6,653 nucleotides of DNA from Candidatus Woesebacteria bacterium. GTDB lineage: Bacteria > Patescibacteriota > Microgenomatia > UBA1400 > MFAQ01. The position numbers and the translations under genes were made by a program. The notes below the pieces were generated by a model. It saw only the letters and a list, made by a program, of their open reading frames with translations, was not told the origin of the DNA and did not search any database. The DNA is taken from positions 1 to 6,653 of the forward strand of contig JAGVOE010000067.1 of assembly GCA_020052895.1 (NCBI GenBank), in the 5' to 3' direction. Each line of letters begins with the position of its first letter. The stretch's first letter is position 1. Positions 1-5,488 of the stretch are shown piece by piece.

Positions 1-335
1 GGAGTTGTTCGACCGCCCCAGTCCACCGTCACGCCCTGAGCGGCCCACAACATCTGAGATACCTGCTTTAAGGATAATTCTTTGTCTTGAAAGTCTCTTC
101 TGGTGCGGCGATTTTTGAAAACCGACTCCAGGGAATTACTGCTTCTAAGGTCCGGATTGGGTAAAGAAAGATTTTCAGCCGGAAGGACGGTCACAGTTTG
201 ATCTAGATTTTGTGTCTGTTTGGAGGCTGGTGGTGTTTTTTGGAGTAAGGTAACGACAGCCAGACTAACGACAACCAAAGCCGTAACCGCCGGAACTGCC
301 CAACGCTTTAGGAGGGTGGGGGCAGTTTTTTTCAC
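1..335 (-). CDS. Membrane-anchored SagB-type nitroreductase family protein, N-terminal part only
   Basis: The gene starts at a GTG (335-333) and leaves the window at base 1, so only the first 111 residues are visible. A basic N-terminus (MKKTAPTLLKRW) is followed by one hydrophobic span at about residues 13-31 and then a polar Pro/Gln/Ser linker to about residue 65. From about residue 70 the sequence matches the start of the SagB/ThcOx branch of the nitroreductase family. It has 'NRRTRRDF' (75-82, the FMN-phosphate-binding R-R-S-x-R-x-F type motif), 'LSLKQVSQMLWAAQG' (87-101) and 'GGRTTP' at the edge, where 'PSAGA' would normally follow. Family members are FMN oxidoreductases; some oxidise thiazolines and oxazolines in modified peptides. 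Charge distribution suggests the enzyme domain lies outside the membrane, which is unusual. No YcaO partner or precursor peptide is visible. The start lies one codon after the stop of the preceding gene, in the same frame, with no Shine-Dalgarno site, so coupled translation is likely. The family call is good; the substrate is unknown. Confidence 0.8.
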   Translation of the reverse strand, partial: MKKTAPTLLKRWAVPAVTALVVVSLAVVTLLQKTPPASKQTQNLDQTVTVLPAENLSLPNPDLRSSNSLESVFKNRRTRRDFQDKELSLKQVSQMLWAAQGVTVDWGGRTT

Positions 336-338
336 ACT

Positions 339-1046
339 TTAGATAAAACCAACCACCTTGGCCGACTTTCTAATACCAGTAAACCACTCTTGGGTCTTGG
401 TGTAGATTTCCTGCTGGTAAAGAGTTTCTTTTATCTCGGCCGAGACATCTTCCAGTTTCTTGTCGGAGTACTGAGTTTTGTTATCGTCAAAGTACTTCTT
501 GATGGCTTCGTCGGAGATCTCAATCTTATAAACTGTCTCGATTAATCTTTTGAGACTGAGACTTTGTTTGATTGATTCTCTGGCTTTGTCTTCGGTCAGA
601 TTATATTGAGCCAGAGCGGCTTTGAAAGCTTCATCGCTACCGTAGTCCTTAACGATCTTGGTCATCTCACTCGCGACCTCTTCTTCGGTGACAACGATTT
701 TATTCTTTTTTATCTCGGCGTTCAGTAATCTCTCGGAAACGATCTCATCAAAGGTTTGCTGGCCATACTTTTCAGCCATTTTTTGATTTAACTCGTAGCG
801 AGTAACTGGGACAGAGTTTACTGTACCGGCCAAAAAGTGACCACGGTACTTCTGAGCCACTAGGAAGAGGCCGGAACCAAGAGCAATAATGAGAAGTAGT
901 TTGACAAAAAAGTTAAGGGGAGAGTGTTTCACGGCCAGAGGGCGAAGTTTTTTGAGAGCCTTAATGGTCTTGACGGATTTTGTTTTTGATTCTTTCATAG
1001 AAGAAGTTTTTTTAGTAACGGTTTTTTGGGGTGCTGATTTGGCCAT
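339..1046 (-). CDS. Membrane-anchored SurA/PrsA-type N-terminal chaperone domain protein, no parvulin domain
   Basis: This 235-residue protein begins with a Lys/Ser/Thr-rich cytoplasmic tail (residues 1-42), followed by one membrane span (about 45-64). The outer part opens with 'AGTVNSVPVTRYEL' (73-86), typical of the SurA/PrsA/trigger-factor N-terminal fold ('a.VNg..it..e'). Next come 'FDEIVSERLLNAEIKKN' (99-115), a 'VTEEEVASEM' helix and 'ISDEAIKKYFDDNKTQY' (177-193). In PrsA and SurA the PPIase (parvulin) domain follows that last helix. Here the chain goes straight to a closing helix (198-224), so the isomerase domain is absent rather than mutated. The probable role is an extracytoplasmic holdase or chaperone at the outer face of the membrane. 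The ATG lies 3 bases after the stop of the preceding gene and has a GATAAT hexamer 9 bases upstream. The gene belongs to the leftward cluster of exported proteins. Confidence 0.8.
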   Translation of the reverse strand: MAKSAPQKTVTKKTSSMKESKTKSVKTIKALKKLRPLAVKHSPLNFFVKLLLIIALGSGLFLVAQKYRGHFLAGTVNSVPVTRYELNQKMAEKYGQQTFDEIVSERLLNAEIKKNKIVVTEEEVASEMTKIVKDYGSDEAFKAALAQYNLTEDKARESIKQSLSLKRLIETVYKIEISDEAIKKYFDDNKTQYSDKKLEDVSAEIKETLYQQEIYTKTQEWFTGIRKSAKVVGFI

Positions 1047-1049
1047 AGT

Positions 1050-1415
1050 TTATATATTATCACTTTCTAGATTAATAGCGTTATCAAATGGTGGAATAAT
1101 TGGATCTGGTAAGTCTATCCCGAAGTTTAGGATATTCTGTCTCAGAGGCTCGTAAATAGAAGTGAAAGACTCTTGAATAGTTGGCTCGGGAGTGCCGATA
1201 TCCGGAGGAAGGAAAACTGGAGCTTGGGAACGACGAAAAACGGCTTTACCCACGGATAAAGCAATCAGGAGAAAGATAACGACCAAACCACCCACCAAAT
1301 ACCATTGATAGCGAATAAACCAGGCCTTGATGGGAGCCCAAAAAACGCCACTCTTTAGATCGTTTAGGAGTTTGATGGCCTCTGGATTGGTAATTTTAGA
1401 GGTTAGGTTGAGCAT
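1050..1415 (-). CDS. Small single-span membrane protein of unknown function
   Basis: I do not recognise this 121-residue protein. Residues 1-36 form an amphipathic, probably cytoplasmic segment with several aromatic residues (WAPIKAWFIRYQW at 26-38). One strong membrane span follows (about 38-58), then a basic 'FRRS'. An outer tail rich in Pro, Ile and acidic residues (65-121, for example 'VFLPPDIGTPEPT' and 'DLPDPIIPPFDN') completes it. A basic stretch on each side of the span leaves topology uncertain. The first 20 bases overlap the end of the preceding gene in another frame and there is no Shine-Dalgarno site, so translational coupling is likely. A TATAGA hexamer lies 8 bases before the ATG, but its last base is off consensus. 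Its position between a secreted helical protein and an outer chaperone domain suggests a shared surface or envelope task; this is inference. Confidence 0.7.
   Translation of the reverse strand: MLNLTSKITNPEAIKLLNDLKSGVFWAPIKAWFIRYQWYLVGGLVVIFLLIALSVGKAVFRRSQAPVFLPPDIGTPEPTIQESFTSIYEPLRQNILNFGIDLPDPIIPPFDNAINLESDNI
1056..1061 (-). promoter_or_regulatory. Possible -10 hexamer GATAAT, 9 bases before the ATG at 1046
   Basis: On the minus strand GATAAT is followed by ATATAAACT and then the ATG of the SurA-like gene. The hexamer lies in the last codons of the upstream gene, so it could be chance coding sequence. It is listed because the 9-base spacing equals that at four other starts in the window. 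No convincing -35 lies 16-18 bases upstream. Confidence 0.35.
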
Positions 1416-2238
1416 AGTTTTTGTCTATATCAATGAGCCGGTTGATCCAGTCGATTTGAAGAGTCCGAATCTCGACGAGCTTTTCGACTCTGGAGGAGAA
1501 AAATATCTCTGCGTCGGCAGACTCCTCTTCTTCCTGAAAATTGATGTTTTTGGTCATGGCATCTATTTTGATGTCCACGACTTTAGCAGAGTCACGAAGC
1601 TCTTGGATTCTAGCTACCAAGGTGGCGGGGAGAGAGGACGGCAGTCTGGTGACCAGGTTTTCCAGAGCGGCCTTGAGATCCAGCTGGATTCTGATCAAGG
1701 TGGAAATTTTACCAGCCAAGACACCAAACTTAACAACCCGGTCGTGATGAACCACGGACTGGAGATAGTCTTGAGTGTAGCTACTTAAGCCCTCCTGAGT
1801 GACGATACTTTGAGACTTTTGAGCTTCTTGCAGGTAGTATTCTCGAGTAGTAACCAGGCTGGAGACAATGGGCTGAAGAGGAATATAGGAGGTCTTGGTA
1901 CTATTGATTAGATCTGTAAGATACAGGGTAAAGGAAGCCTTAGCCAGATCGCGAGCTAGGATGGTTTGTTTGGCTGAGAGAATGGCTTTTTGCTGATTAT
2001 CAAGACTGGGAGTATTGAGATAATCCAACTTTAAAAGAGAAAACTCAGGATAGTTTTGGCGATACTGTCCGTACTGATAGTCGTAGTCAGATTTGGCATC
2101 GGCAAAAACAGGAGGTACAAAAAAAGAGAAGAAAAAAAGGAAAGAAATTAAATAAATTTTTGTGGAGTGAGATTGCCACGCCTGCCTGCCGGCAGGCAGG
2201 TCGCTTTCGCTCCTCGCAATGACGATTGAGAGTTTCAT
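1396..2238 (-). CDS. Secreted helical protein of unknown function with repeat-derived N-terminus
   Basis: This is a 280-residue hypothetical protein. Residues 28-46 look like a signal-peptide core and cleavage site (IYLISFLFFFSFFVPPVFA, then DAK), so export is likely, with cleavage after Ala46. The n-region is unusually long. Residues about 5-24 (IVIARSESDLPAGRQAWQSH) are the translation of a dispersed DNA repeat with a nested palindrome (2169-2224) and are not expected to be functional protein. The mature part is mostly alpha-helical, begins with the Tyr/Gln-rich 'DYDYQYGQYRQNYPEF' (51-66), and carries heptad-like stretches at about 80-115, 120-165, 175-235 and 245-272. I recall similar 'YQYxxYR' secreted helical proteins in Microgenomates genomes, but this is memory only. 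An in-frame TAG directly precedes the ATG, and no other ATG, GTG or TTG lies between it and the signal core, which supports this start. The gene follows rmlD by 20 bases and overlaps the next gene by 20 bases. Confidence 0.75.
   Translation of the reverse strand: MKLSIVIARSESDLPAGRQAWQSHSTKIYLISFLFFFSFFVPPVFADAKSDYDYQYGQYRQNYPEFSLLKLDYLNTPSLDNQQKAILSAKQTILARDLAKASFTLYLTDLINSTKTSYIPLQPIVSSLVTTREYYLQEAQKSQSIVTQEGLSSYTQDYLQSVVHHDRVVKFGVLAGKISTLIRIQLDLKAALENLVTRLPSSLPATLVARIQELRDSAKVVDIKIDAMTKNINFQEEEESADAEIFFSSRVEKLVEIRTLQIDWINRLIDIDKNYAQPNL
2169..2224. repeat. Dispersed REP-like repeat (CGTCATTGCGAGG type) with nested 20-bp palindrome
   Basis: On the minus strand the outer parts read CGTCATTGCGAGGAGCGAAA, then GCGA, and later CGTGGCAATCTC. 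This matches, from memory, a repeat family dispersed in many unrelated bacterial genomes (CGTCATTGCGAGGAGCGAAGCGACGTGGCAATCTC-like). ATTGC (2172-2176) and GCAAT (2216-2220) form the outer pair of an inverted structure. Exactly between GCGA and CGTGG sits the perfect palindrome CCTGCCTGCCGGCAGGCAGG (2181-2200). Removing it would restore the usual GCGACGTGG junction, so this looks like one repeat inserted in another. The element lies inside the first 25 codons of the secreted-protein gene. Confidence 0.8.
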
Positions 2239-2247
2239 CTAACTACT

Positions 2248-2253
2248 AGTATA
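2248..2253 (-). promoter_or_regulatory. Probable -10 hexamer TATACT, 9 bases before the ATG at 2238
   Basis: On the minus strand TATACT is followed by AGTAGTTAG and the ATG of the secreted-protein gene, all inside the 20-base gap after rmlD. The predicted transcript would have a leader of only about 0-3 bases. No Shine-Dalgarno sequence is present. The -35 region is weak (TTTCCC 19 bases upstream at best). Confidence 0.5.
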
Positions 2254-2258
2254 ACCGA

Positions 2259-3161
2259 TTAAACTTTGGGGAGGGAAAGGCCTTGACCTATTAAATACTC
2301 GACTACGGTTTGCCAGGTGGAAAAATGAGTTTCCAAGGCTTCTTCGGTGAGGACAACCTTTAGACCTCCCCACACCGGGTAGCGGTTAGGATTGGTTTGA
2401 GTTTTAAGAAATTCGGCGATCGAAGCTGATTTTATGATGGAGGCATCAGCCCCCAGCTGATCGACCACATAAGTGATTAATTCGTATGGAGTGGTAGTGT
2501 CGGAAGCGCAGTGGAAAACTCCGTGAGAGTCGGTCTCGATAATTTTGGTCAGAGTTTCGGCAATTTGATCAATAAAAGCGATACAGATTTGTTGGTCGAA
2601 AAATAAGGGATACATTTGACCATTGACATATTTTTGGAGAGCGCCTCGGAGATAGTCCAATTTAGAGTCGAAGTGAGCCCGGACAGGGTAGATGATTCTG
2701 AGGATAGTGCCACCTCTTTCTTGAACAATTTTTTCGGCCCGGTTTTTGGTCCAACCATACCAAGTCAAATTTTCCTTGGTTTCCGGAGGTACTTCTGTTT
2801 CGGAATAGGGACCGGGCTGGCTTAAGTCCCCAGGAAAAACCATGTCGGTAGAAATTTGGATGAAGTTTGGAGATTTGAAAGCGGAGGTTAAATGACGCAC
2901 GCCTTCGACATTGGCTTGCCAGGCAGGGCCATTTTCGTCCCCGGCTTGAAGCTCGGTGGCGTTGACATCGGTAAAGGCGGCGAAGTTTACGATCCAGTCG
3001 GGATTCACTTTTTCGACTACTTCGTGCATCTGGACAGCATTGGTCATATCAAACTCAGGGTAGTTTGGAGTGACGAAATCGAAGTGGGTACTAAATAACT
3101 CAATAAAACGAGAACCGACTAAACCACTGGCGCCGGTAACTAAGACTTTTATTTTGGACAT
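2259..3161 (-). CDS. rmlD: dTDP-4-dehydrorhamnose reductase (RmlD family)
   Basis: This cytoplasmic enzyme is assigned the last step of dTDP-L-rhamnose synthesis, NAD(P)H-dependent reduction of dTDP-6-deoxy-L-lyxo-4-hexulose. The 300 residues match the usual length of the family. A Rossmann glycine motif 'TGASGLVG' (9-16) is followed by 'NFAAFTDVNATE' (59-70), the counterpart of the RmlD 'N..AyTaVDkAE' block but with Asn-Ala for Asp-Lys. Further matches are 'QISTDMVF' (102-109; the usual form is STDyVF), 'GPYSETEVPPE' (117-127), and the catalytic Tyr135/Lys139 in 'WYGWTKNRAEK', with Ser104/Thr105 completing the SDR triad. The start lies 3 bases after the rmlC stop, so the two genes form one unit. 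A GATAAT hexamer lies 7 bases before the ATG but overlaps the rmlC stop region and is probably chance. A related NAD-dependent sugar reductase is the alternative; the neighbours favour RmlD. Confidence 0.87.
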   Translation of the reverse strand: MSKIKVLVTGASGLVGSRFIELFSTHFDFVTPNYPEFDMTNAVQMHEVVEKVNPDWIVNFAAFTDVNATELQAGDENGPAWQANVEGVRHLTSAFKSPNFIQISTDMVFPGDLSQPGPYSETEVPPETKENLTWYGWTKNRAEKIVQERGGTILRIIYPVRAHFDSKLDYLRGALQKYVNGQMYPLFFDQQICIAFIDQIAETLTKIIETDSHGVFHCASDTTTPYELITYVVDQLGADASIIKSASIAEFLKTQTNPNRYPVWGGLKVVLTEEALETHFSTWQTVVEYLIGQGLSLPKV

Positions 3162-3164
3162 GAG

Positions 3165-3728
3165 TTACATTATCTCAGGTTTCACGAAGTCATAGGAGAC
3201 TTCTTTGGGGTCAATACGGCATTCCTCGGTATGCTCATTCGCCACAAAGAATTGATCGGTAAAATAGTTGAGGGTGACAAAATCCAGAGTCGGATTGATG
3301 AAACCATGGGCCACACCGGCGGGAATGTAGATAAGCTTATCGGCCGAAAGAATCACCTTCATTTGAGTTTTGTAGCTCGGAGACTCGGGGCGGTAATCAA
3401 TTAAACCGAGAATGATCGTACCGTTGGTAGTCCAGATCTCGTTTTGACTGAAGTGGATGTGCCAGAATCTCTTGGTCTTGGGAGCCAAAAAGGAGGTATT
3501 AGCCTGAATAGGACGGAATTTGATGCCTAGGTCCTTGAGAGCGACGTTGTGACCTTTAAGGTCCAGTCGCATGGTCTCCTTGAACCAACCTCCGAAGTCA
3601 TCGGCAAAGGTATTGACCTTCAGAACGTGGACATTTTCGATCCCAAGAGCCTTCTCGTACGTTTGACGGTAGAGTTTGGTTTTTCTGGGCAGAGAGATGG
3701 CTTCGTGCTTGATTTTCTTAAGTCCCAT
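3165..3728 (-). CDS. rmlC: dTDP-4-dehydrorhamnose 3,5-epimerase-like protein (divergent RmlC family)
   Basis: This is a 187-residue cupin-type epimerase-like protein. From its position it is expected to epimerise dTDP-4-keto-6-deoxyglucose at C3 and C5. Recognisable RmlC blocks are 'FADDFGGWFKE' (41-51; the family has f.D.RG.F.E), 'FRPIQANTSF' (71-80; FvQdN.S), 'KRFWHIH' (86-92, replacing LRGLHYQ, so Arg87 and His90 take the place of the conserved Arg and catalytic His), 'DYRPESPSY' (111-119), 'YIPAGVAHGF' (134-143) and 'NYFTDQFF' (154-161, Tyr155 as likely catalytic Tyr), then 'RIDP'. The N-terminus is about 30 residues longer than usual. The chain ends 13 residues after 'DP', and the usual C-terminal 'LSxKD', carrying the dyad Asp, is not seen. 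It resembles the 'WHxH' subgroup of RmlC-like sugar epimerases. The gene has its own promoter in the gap after rmlB. Family membership is good; exact activity is moderate. Confidence 0.78.
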   Translation of the reverse strand: MGLKKIKHEAISLPRKTKLYRQTYEKALGIENVHVLKVNTFADDFGGWFKETMRLDLKGHNVALKDLGIKFRPIQANTSFLAPKTKRFWHIHFSQNEIWTTNGTIILGLIDYRPESPSYKTQMKVILSADKLIYIPAGVAHGFINPTLDFVTLNYFTDQFFVANEHTEECRIDPKEVSYDFVKPEIM

Positions 3729-3737
3729 AGCTCGCGA

Positions 3738-3766
3738 ATTATACCCCTATTAGGGTTACTTGTAAA
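3738..3766 (-). promoter_or_regulatory. Promoter for rmlC-rmlD: TTTACA, 17-base spacer, TATAAT
   Basis: On the minus strand TTTACA (3766-3761) and TATAAT (3743-3738) are separated by exactly 17 bases, a near-consensus sigma-70-type promoter. The -10 ends 9 bases before the rmlC ATG at 3728, so the message would start within about 0-3 bases of the start codon. No Shine-Dalgarno site is present at the usual distance; the AGGGG at 3751-3747 is too far upstream and lies in the promoter spacer. The -35 lies inside the last codons of rmlB. This is the strongest promoter candidate in the window. Confidence 0.7.
3745..3755. promoter_or_regulatory. 11-bp palindrome in the rmlC promoter spacer (possible operator)
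   Basis: CCCTATTAGGG is a perfect inverted repeat of 5-base arms around one central base. It lies between the -35 and -10 hexamers and directly next to the rmlB stop codon. A protein bound here would block the polymerase, so an operator is possible. The stem is too short, and lacks a T-run, to be a terminator. Confidence 0.3.
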
Positions 3767-4745
3767 TAGCCTCGGACTGGGACTTGAGGGGTTTCCACCA
3801 GTCTTCGTGGCTAAGATACCAGTCTACCGTGGCTTTGAGGCAGGCGTCGAAGTCCTTGGTCGGTTCCCAGCCAAGTTCGCGGTTGATTTTGGTCCAGTCC
3901 ACAGCGTAGCGGCGGTCGTGCCCAGGTCGGTCGGTAACGTACTCAATCTCAGATTCGTCTTTACCGAGGTGCTTAAGCACCTTTTGGGCAATCTGGAGGT
4001 TATTTATATCCTCCGTGAGGCCACCCACCAGGTAGGTTTCCCCTATTTGGCCACGATGAACGACGTCGTCGATGGCTCGGCAGTGATCCTCAACAAAGAG
4101 CCAGTCACGCACGTACAGACCGTCTCCATAGACCTTGACCTTTTGATTGGTTAAGAGATTGGTAATCATGCGTGAGATAAACTTCTCGGGGTCCTGAAAG
4201 GGCCCAAAGTTGTTACTGCAGTTGGTGATGGTCACCGGCAGGCCAAAGGTGTGGAAGTAGGCACGAACTAAGTGGTCTGAGCCGGCCTTGGAGGCCGAGT
4301 AGGGGCTCTGGGGGTCATATGGAGTATTTTCATTGAATTTGAGGTCACTATTGAGAGGTAGGGCGCCAAAAACCTCGTCGGTACCAATGTGGTGAAATCT
4401 TGTCCCATGTTTCCGAGCCGCCTCCAGGAGGATTTGGGTGCCTAAAACGTTGGTCTTAATGAAGATTAGAGGATCCAGAATGGAGCGATCGACGTGAGAC
4501 TCGGCGGCAAAGTGAACGATAAGATCGACGCTTGAAACCAGACGATCGACAATCTGAGGGTCGGTGATGTTCCCTTTGACAAAGGTGTAGTGGGGGTTGT
4601 TTTTAAGGTCACTAAGGGACTCCAGATGGCCGGCGTAGGTTAGCAGATCAAGATTGACGATGGTGTCGTCCGGATACTTAGCGAGCCAGTAATGAATAAA
4701 GTTTGAGCCGATAAAGCCGGCGCCACCGGTAACCAGTAATTTCAT
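3756..4745 (-). CDS. rmlB: dTDP-glucose 4,6-dehydratase (RmlB)
   Basis: This enzyme carries out the second step of the pathway: NAD+-dependent conversion of dTDP-glucose to dTDP-4-keto-6-deoxyglucose, in the cytoplasm. All hallmarks of the extended SDR dehydratases are present in 329 residues, close to the usual length. They are 'TGGAGFIGSNF' (6-16), 'NLDLLTYAGH' (31-40), 'HFAAESHVDRSI' (78-89), the catalytic 'GTDEVFG' (121-127, Thr122-Asp123-Glu124), 'PYSASKAGSDHLVRAY' (148-163, Tyr149 and Lys153), 'NCSNNFGPFQDPEK' (175-188) and 'VYGDGLYVRDWLFVEDH' (205-221). The Asp-Glu pair after Thr separates it from UDP-glucose 4-epimerases. The start overlaps the rmlA stop as ATGA, indicating translational coupling. 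A 27-base gap holding a promoter separates it from rmlC. Confidence 0.96.
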   Translation of the reverse strand: MKLLVTGGAGFIGSNFIHYWLAKYPDDTIVNLDLLTYAGHLESLSDLKNNPHYTFVKGNITDPQIVDRLVSSVDLIVHFAAESHVDRSILDPLIFIKTNVLGTQILLEAARKHGTRFHHIGTDEVFGALPLNSDLKFNENTPYDPQSPYSASKAGSDHLVRAYFHTFGLPVTITNCSNNFGPFQDPEKFISRMITNLLTNQKVKVYGDGLYVRDWLFVEDHCRAIDDVVHRGQIGETYLVGGLTEDINNLQIAQKVLKHLGKDESEIEYVTDRPGHDRRYAVDWTKINRELGWEPTKDFDACLKATVDWYLSHEDWWKPLKSQSEAIYK

Positions 4746-5479
4746 GATTTAGTTTGGTGCTTGTTGGACATGTGGGTCCCCACTTCCAGTAAGCTGTCAA
4801 AGGTTCCGGCATCTTGCCAGTAGCTGTCAAAGACATAAGCTTTGAGCTCGCCCTTGGTCAAGAAAGTATTACTGACGCTAGGATTGCCACTGATTTCAAT
4901 CTCTCCCCTACCTGAAGGCTGAAGATTTTTGGCTATTTCGCAAACTCGATGATCAAAGGTGTAGATACCGGTAGAGACGTACATCGATTTGGGGTGCTCT
5001 GGCTTTTCTTCAATGGAGATAACGTTGCTCTCTTTATCAATTTCGACCACTCCAAACCGCCGAACTTCCTCCATAGTTGGGAGCTTTTTGATGTAGATCT
5101 GGCCTCCAGACTTAAAGGATTTAATGCGATCGGAAAAATCCTCATCAAAAATATTGTCTCCCAGAATCATGGTGACATCATCCTTACCGATAAAGTCTTC
5201 GCCAATAATAAAGGCTTCGGCTAGACCCTTTGGCTCTTTTTGAATGGCATAACTAAAATGAACCCCGAACTGTTCACCAGTACCTAAGAGATTTAGAAAC
5301 AAACCGGAGTTCTCGGGTGACAAAATAATCAGAATGTCGTCGATGCCCGCCCGAATGAGAGTCTCGATGGGGTAATAGATCATGGGTTTGTTGTAAACAG
5401 GCAAGAGCTGTTTACTAATGACCCAAGTAAGCGGACGAAGACGGGTGGCGCGGCCACCGGCTAAAACAATTCCTTTCAT
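4742..5479 (-). CDS. rmlA: Glucose-1-phosphate thymidylyltransferase, short form (RmlA)
   Basis: This is the first step of the pathway, joining glucose-1-phosphate and dTTP into dTDP-glucose with release of pyrophosphate. Taking the ATG at 5479, the protein has 245 residues and begins 'MKGIVLAGGRATRLRPLT', the usual start of the family. A GTG at 5500 would add seven residues, but it lies upstream of the -10 hexamer and is less likely. Motifs are the nucleotide-binding GGxxTRLxPLT (8-18), 'SKQLLPVYNKPMIYYPIE' (22-39), 'LGDNIF' (106-111, metal-binding Asp108), 'EEKPEHPKS' (157-165) and 'YWQDAGTFDSL' (220-230, second metal Asp223). It lacks about 45 C-terminal residues found in the 290-residue enterobacterial enzyme, and the 'ELEITDVN' block reads 'EIEISGNPSV'. 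Short RmlA-like enzymes of this kind are known. Because rmlB follows directly, dTDP-glucose formation is the best call. Confidence 0.93.
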   Translation of the reverse strand: MKGIVLAGGRATRLRPLTWVISKQLLPVYNKPMIYYPIETLIRAGIDDILIILSPENSGLFLNLLGTGEQFGVHFSYAIQKEPKGLAEAFIIGEDFIGKDDVTMILGDNIFDEDFSDRIKSFKSGGQIYIKKLPTMEEVRRFGVVEIDKESNVISIEEKPEHPKSMYVSTGIYTFDHRVCEIAKNLQPSGRGEIEISGNPSVSNTFLTKGELKAYVFDSYWQDAGTFDSLLEVGTHMSNKHQTKS

Positions 5480-5488
5480 ATGGAGATT

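Noticed and set aside
1416..1429. TATAGA as a -10 hexamer before the 121-residue gene
   Set aside because: The last base is off consensus, the spacing is 8 bases, and it lies inside the preceding gene whose end overlaps this start, so coupling is enough.
1327..1788. Open frame of 153 codons on the plus strand
   Set aside because: It lies opposite the end of the secreted-protein gene and the start of the 121-residue gene, and shows no recognisable family or start signal. The minus-strand proteins have coherent signal, membrane and helical features.
2181..2200. The GC-rich palindrome as an intrinsic terminator
   Set aside because: No T-run follows directly on either strand, the nearest T-rich tract is more than 20 bases away and codes for the signal peptide, and the element sits inside an open frame.
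3162..3174. GATAAT as a sixth -10 hexamer, before rmlD
   Set aside because: Its spacing to the ATG is 7 rather than 9 bases and it is formed by the last rmlC codons; rmlC and rmlD look like one unit.
3738..3766. Terminator between rmlB and rmlC
   Set aside because: The inverted repeat has only 5-base arms and no T-run; a promoter explains the gap better.
3549..4154. Open frame of 201 codons on the plus strand
   Set aside because: It is antisense to rmlC and rmlB, which carry clear catalytic motifs on the minus strand; the plus-strand translation shows no known motif.
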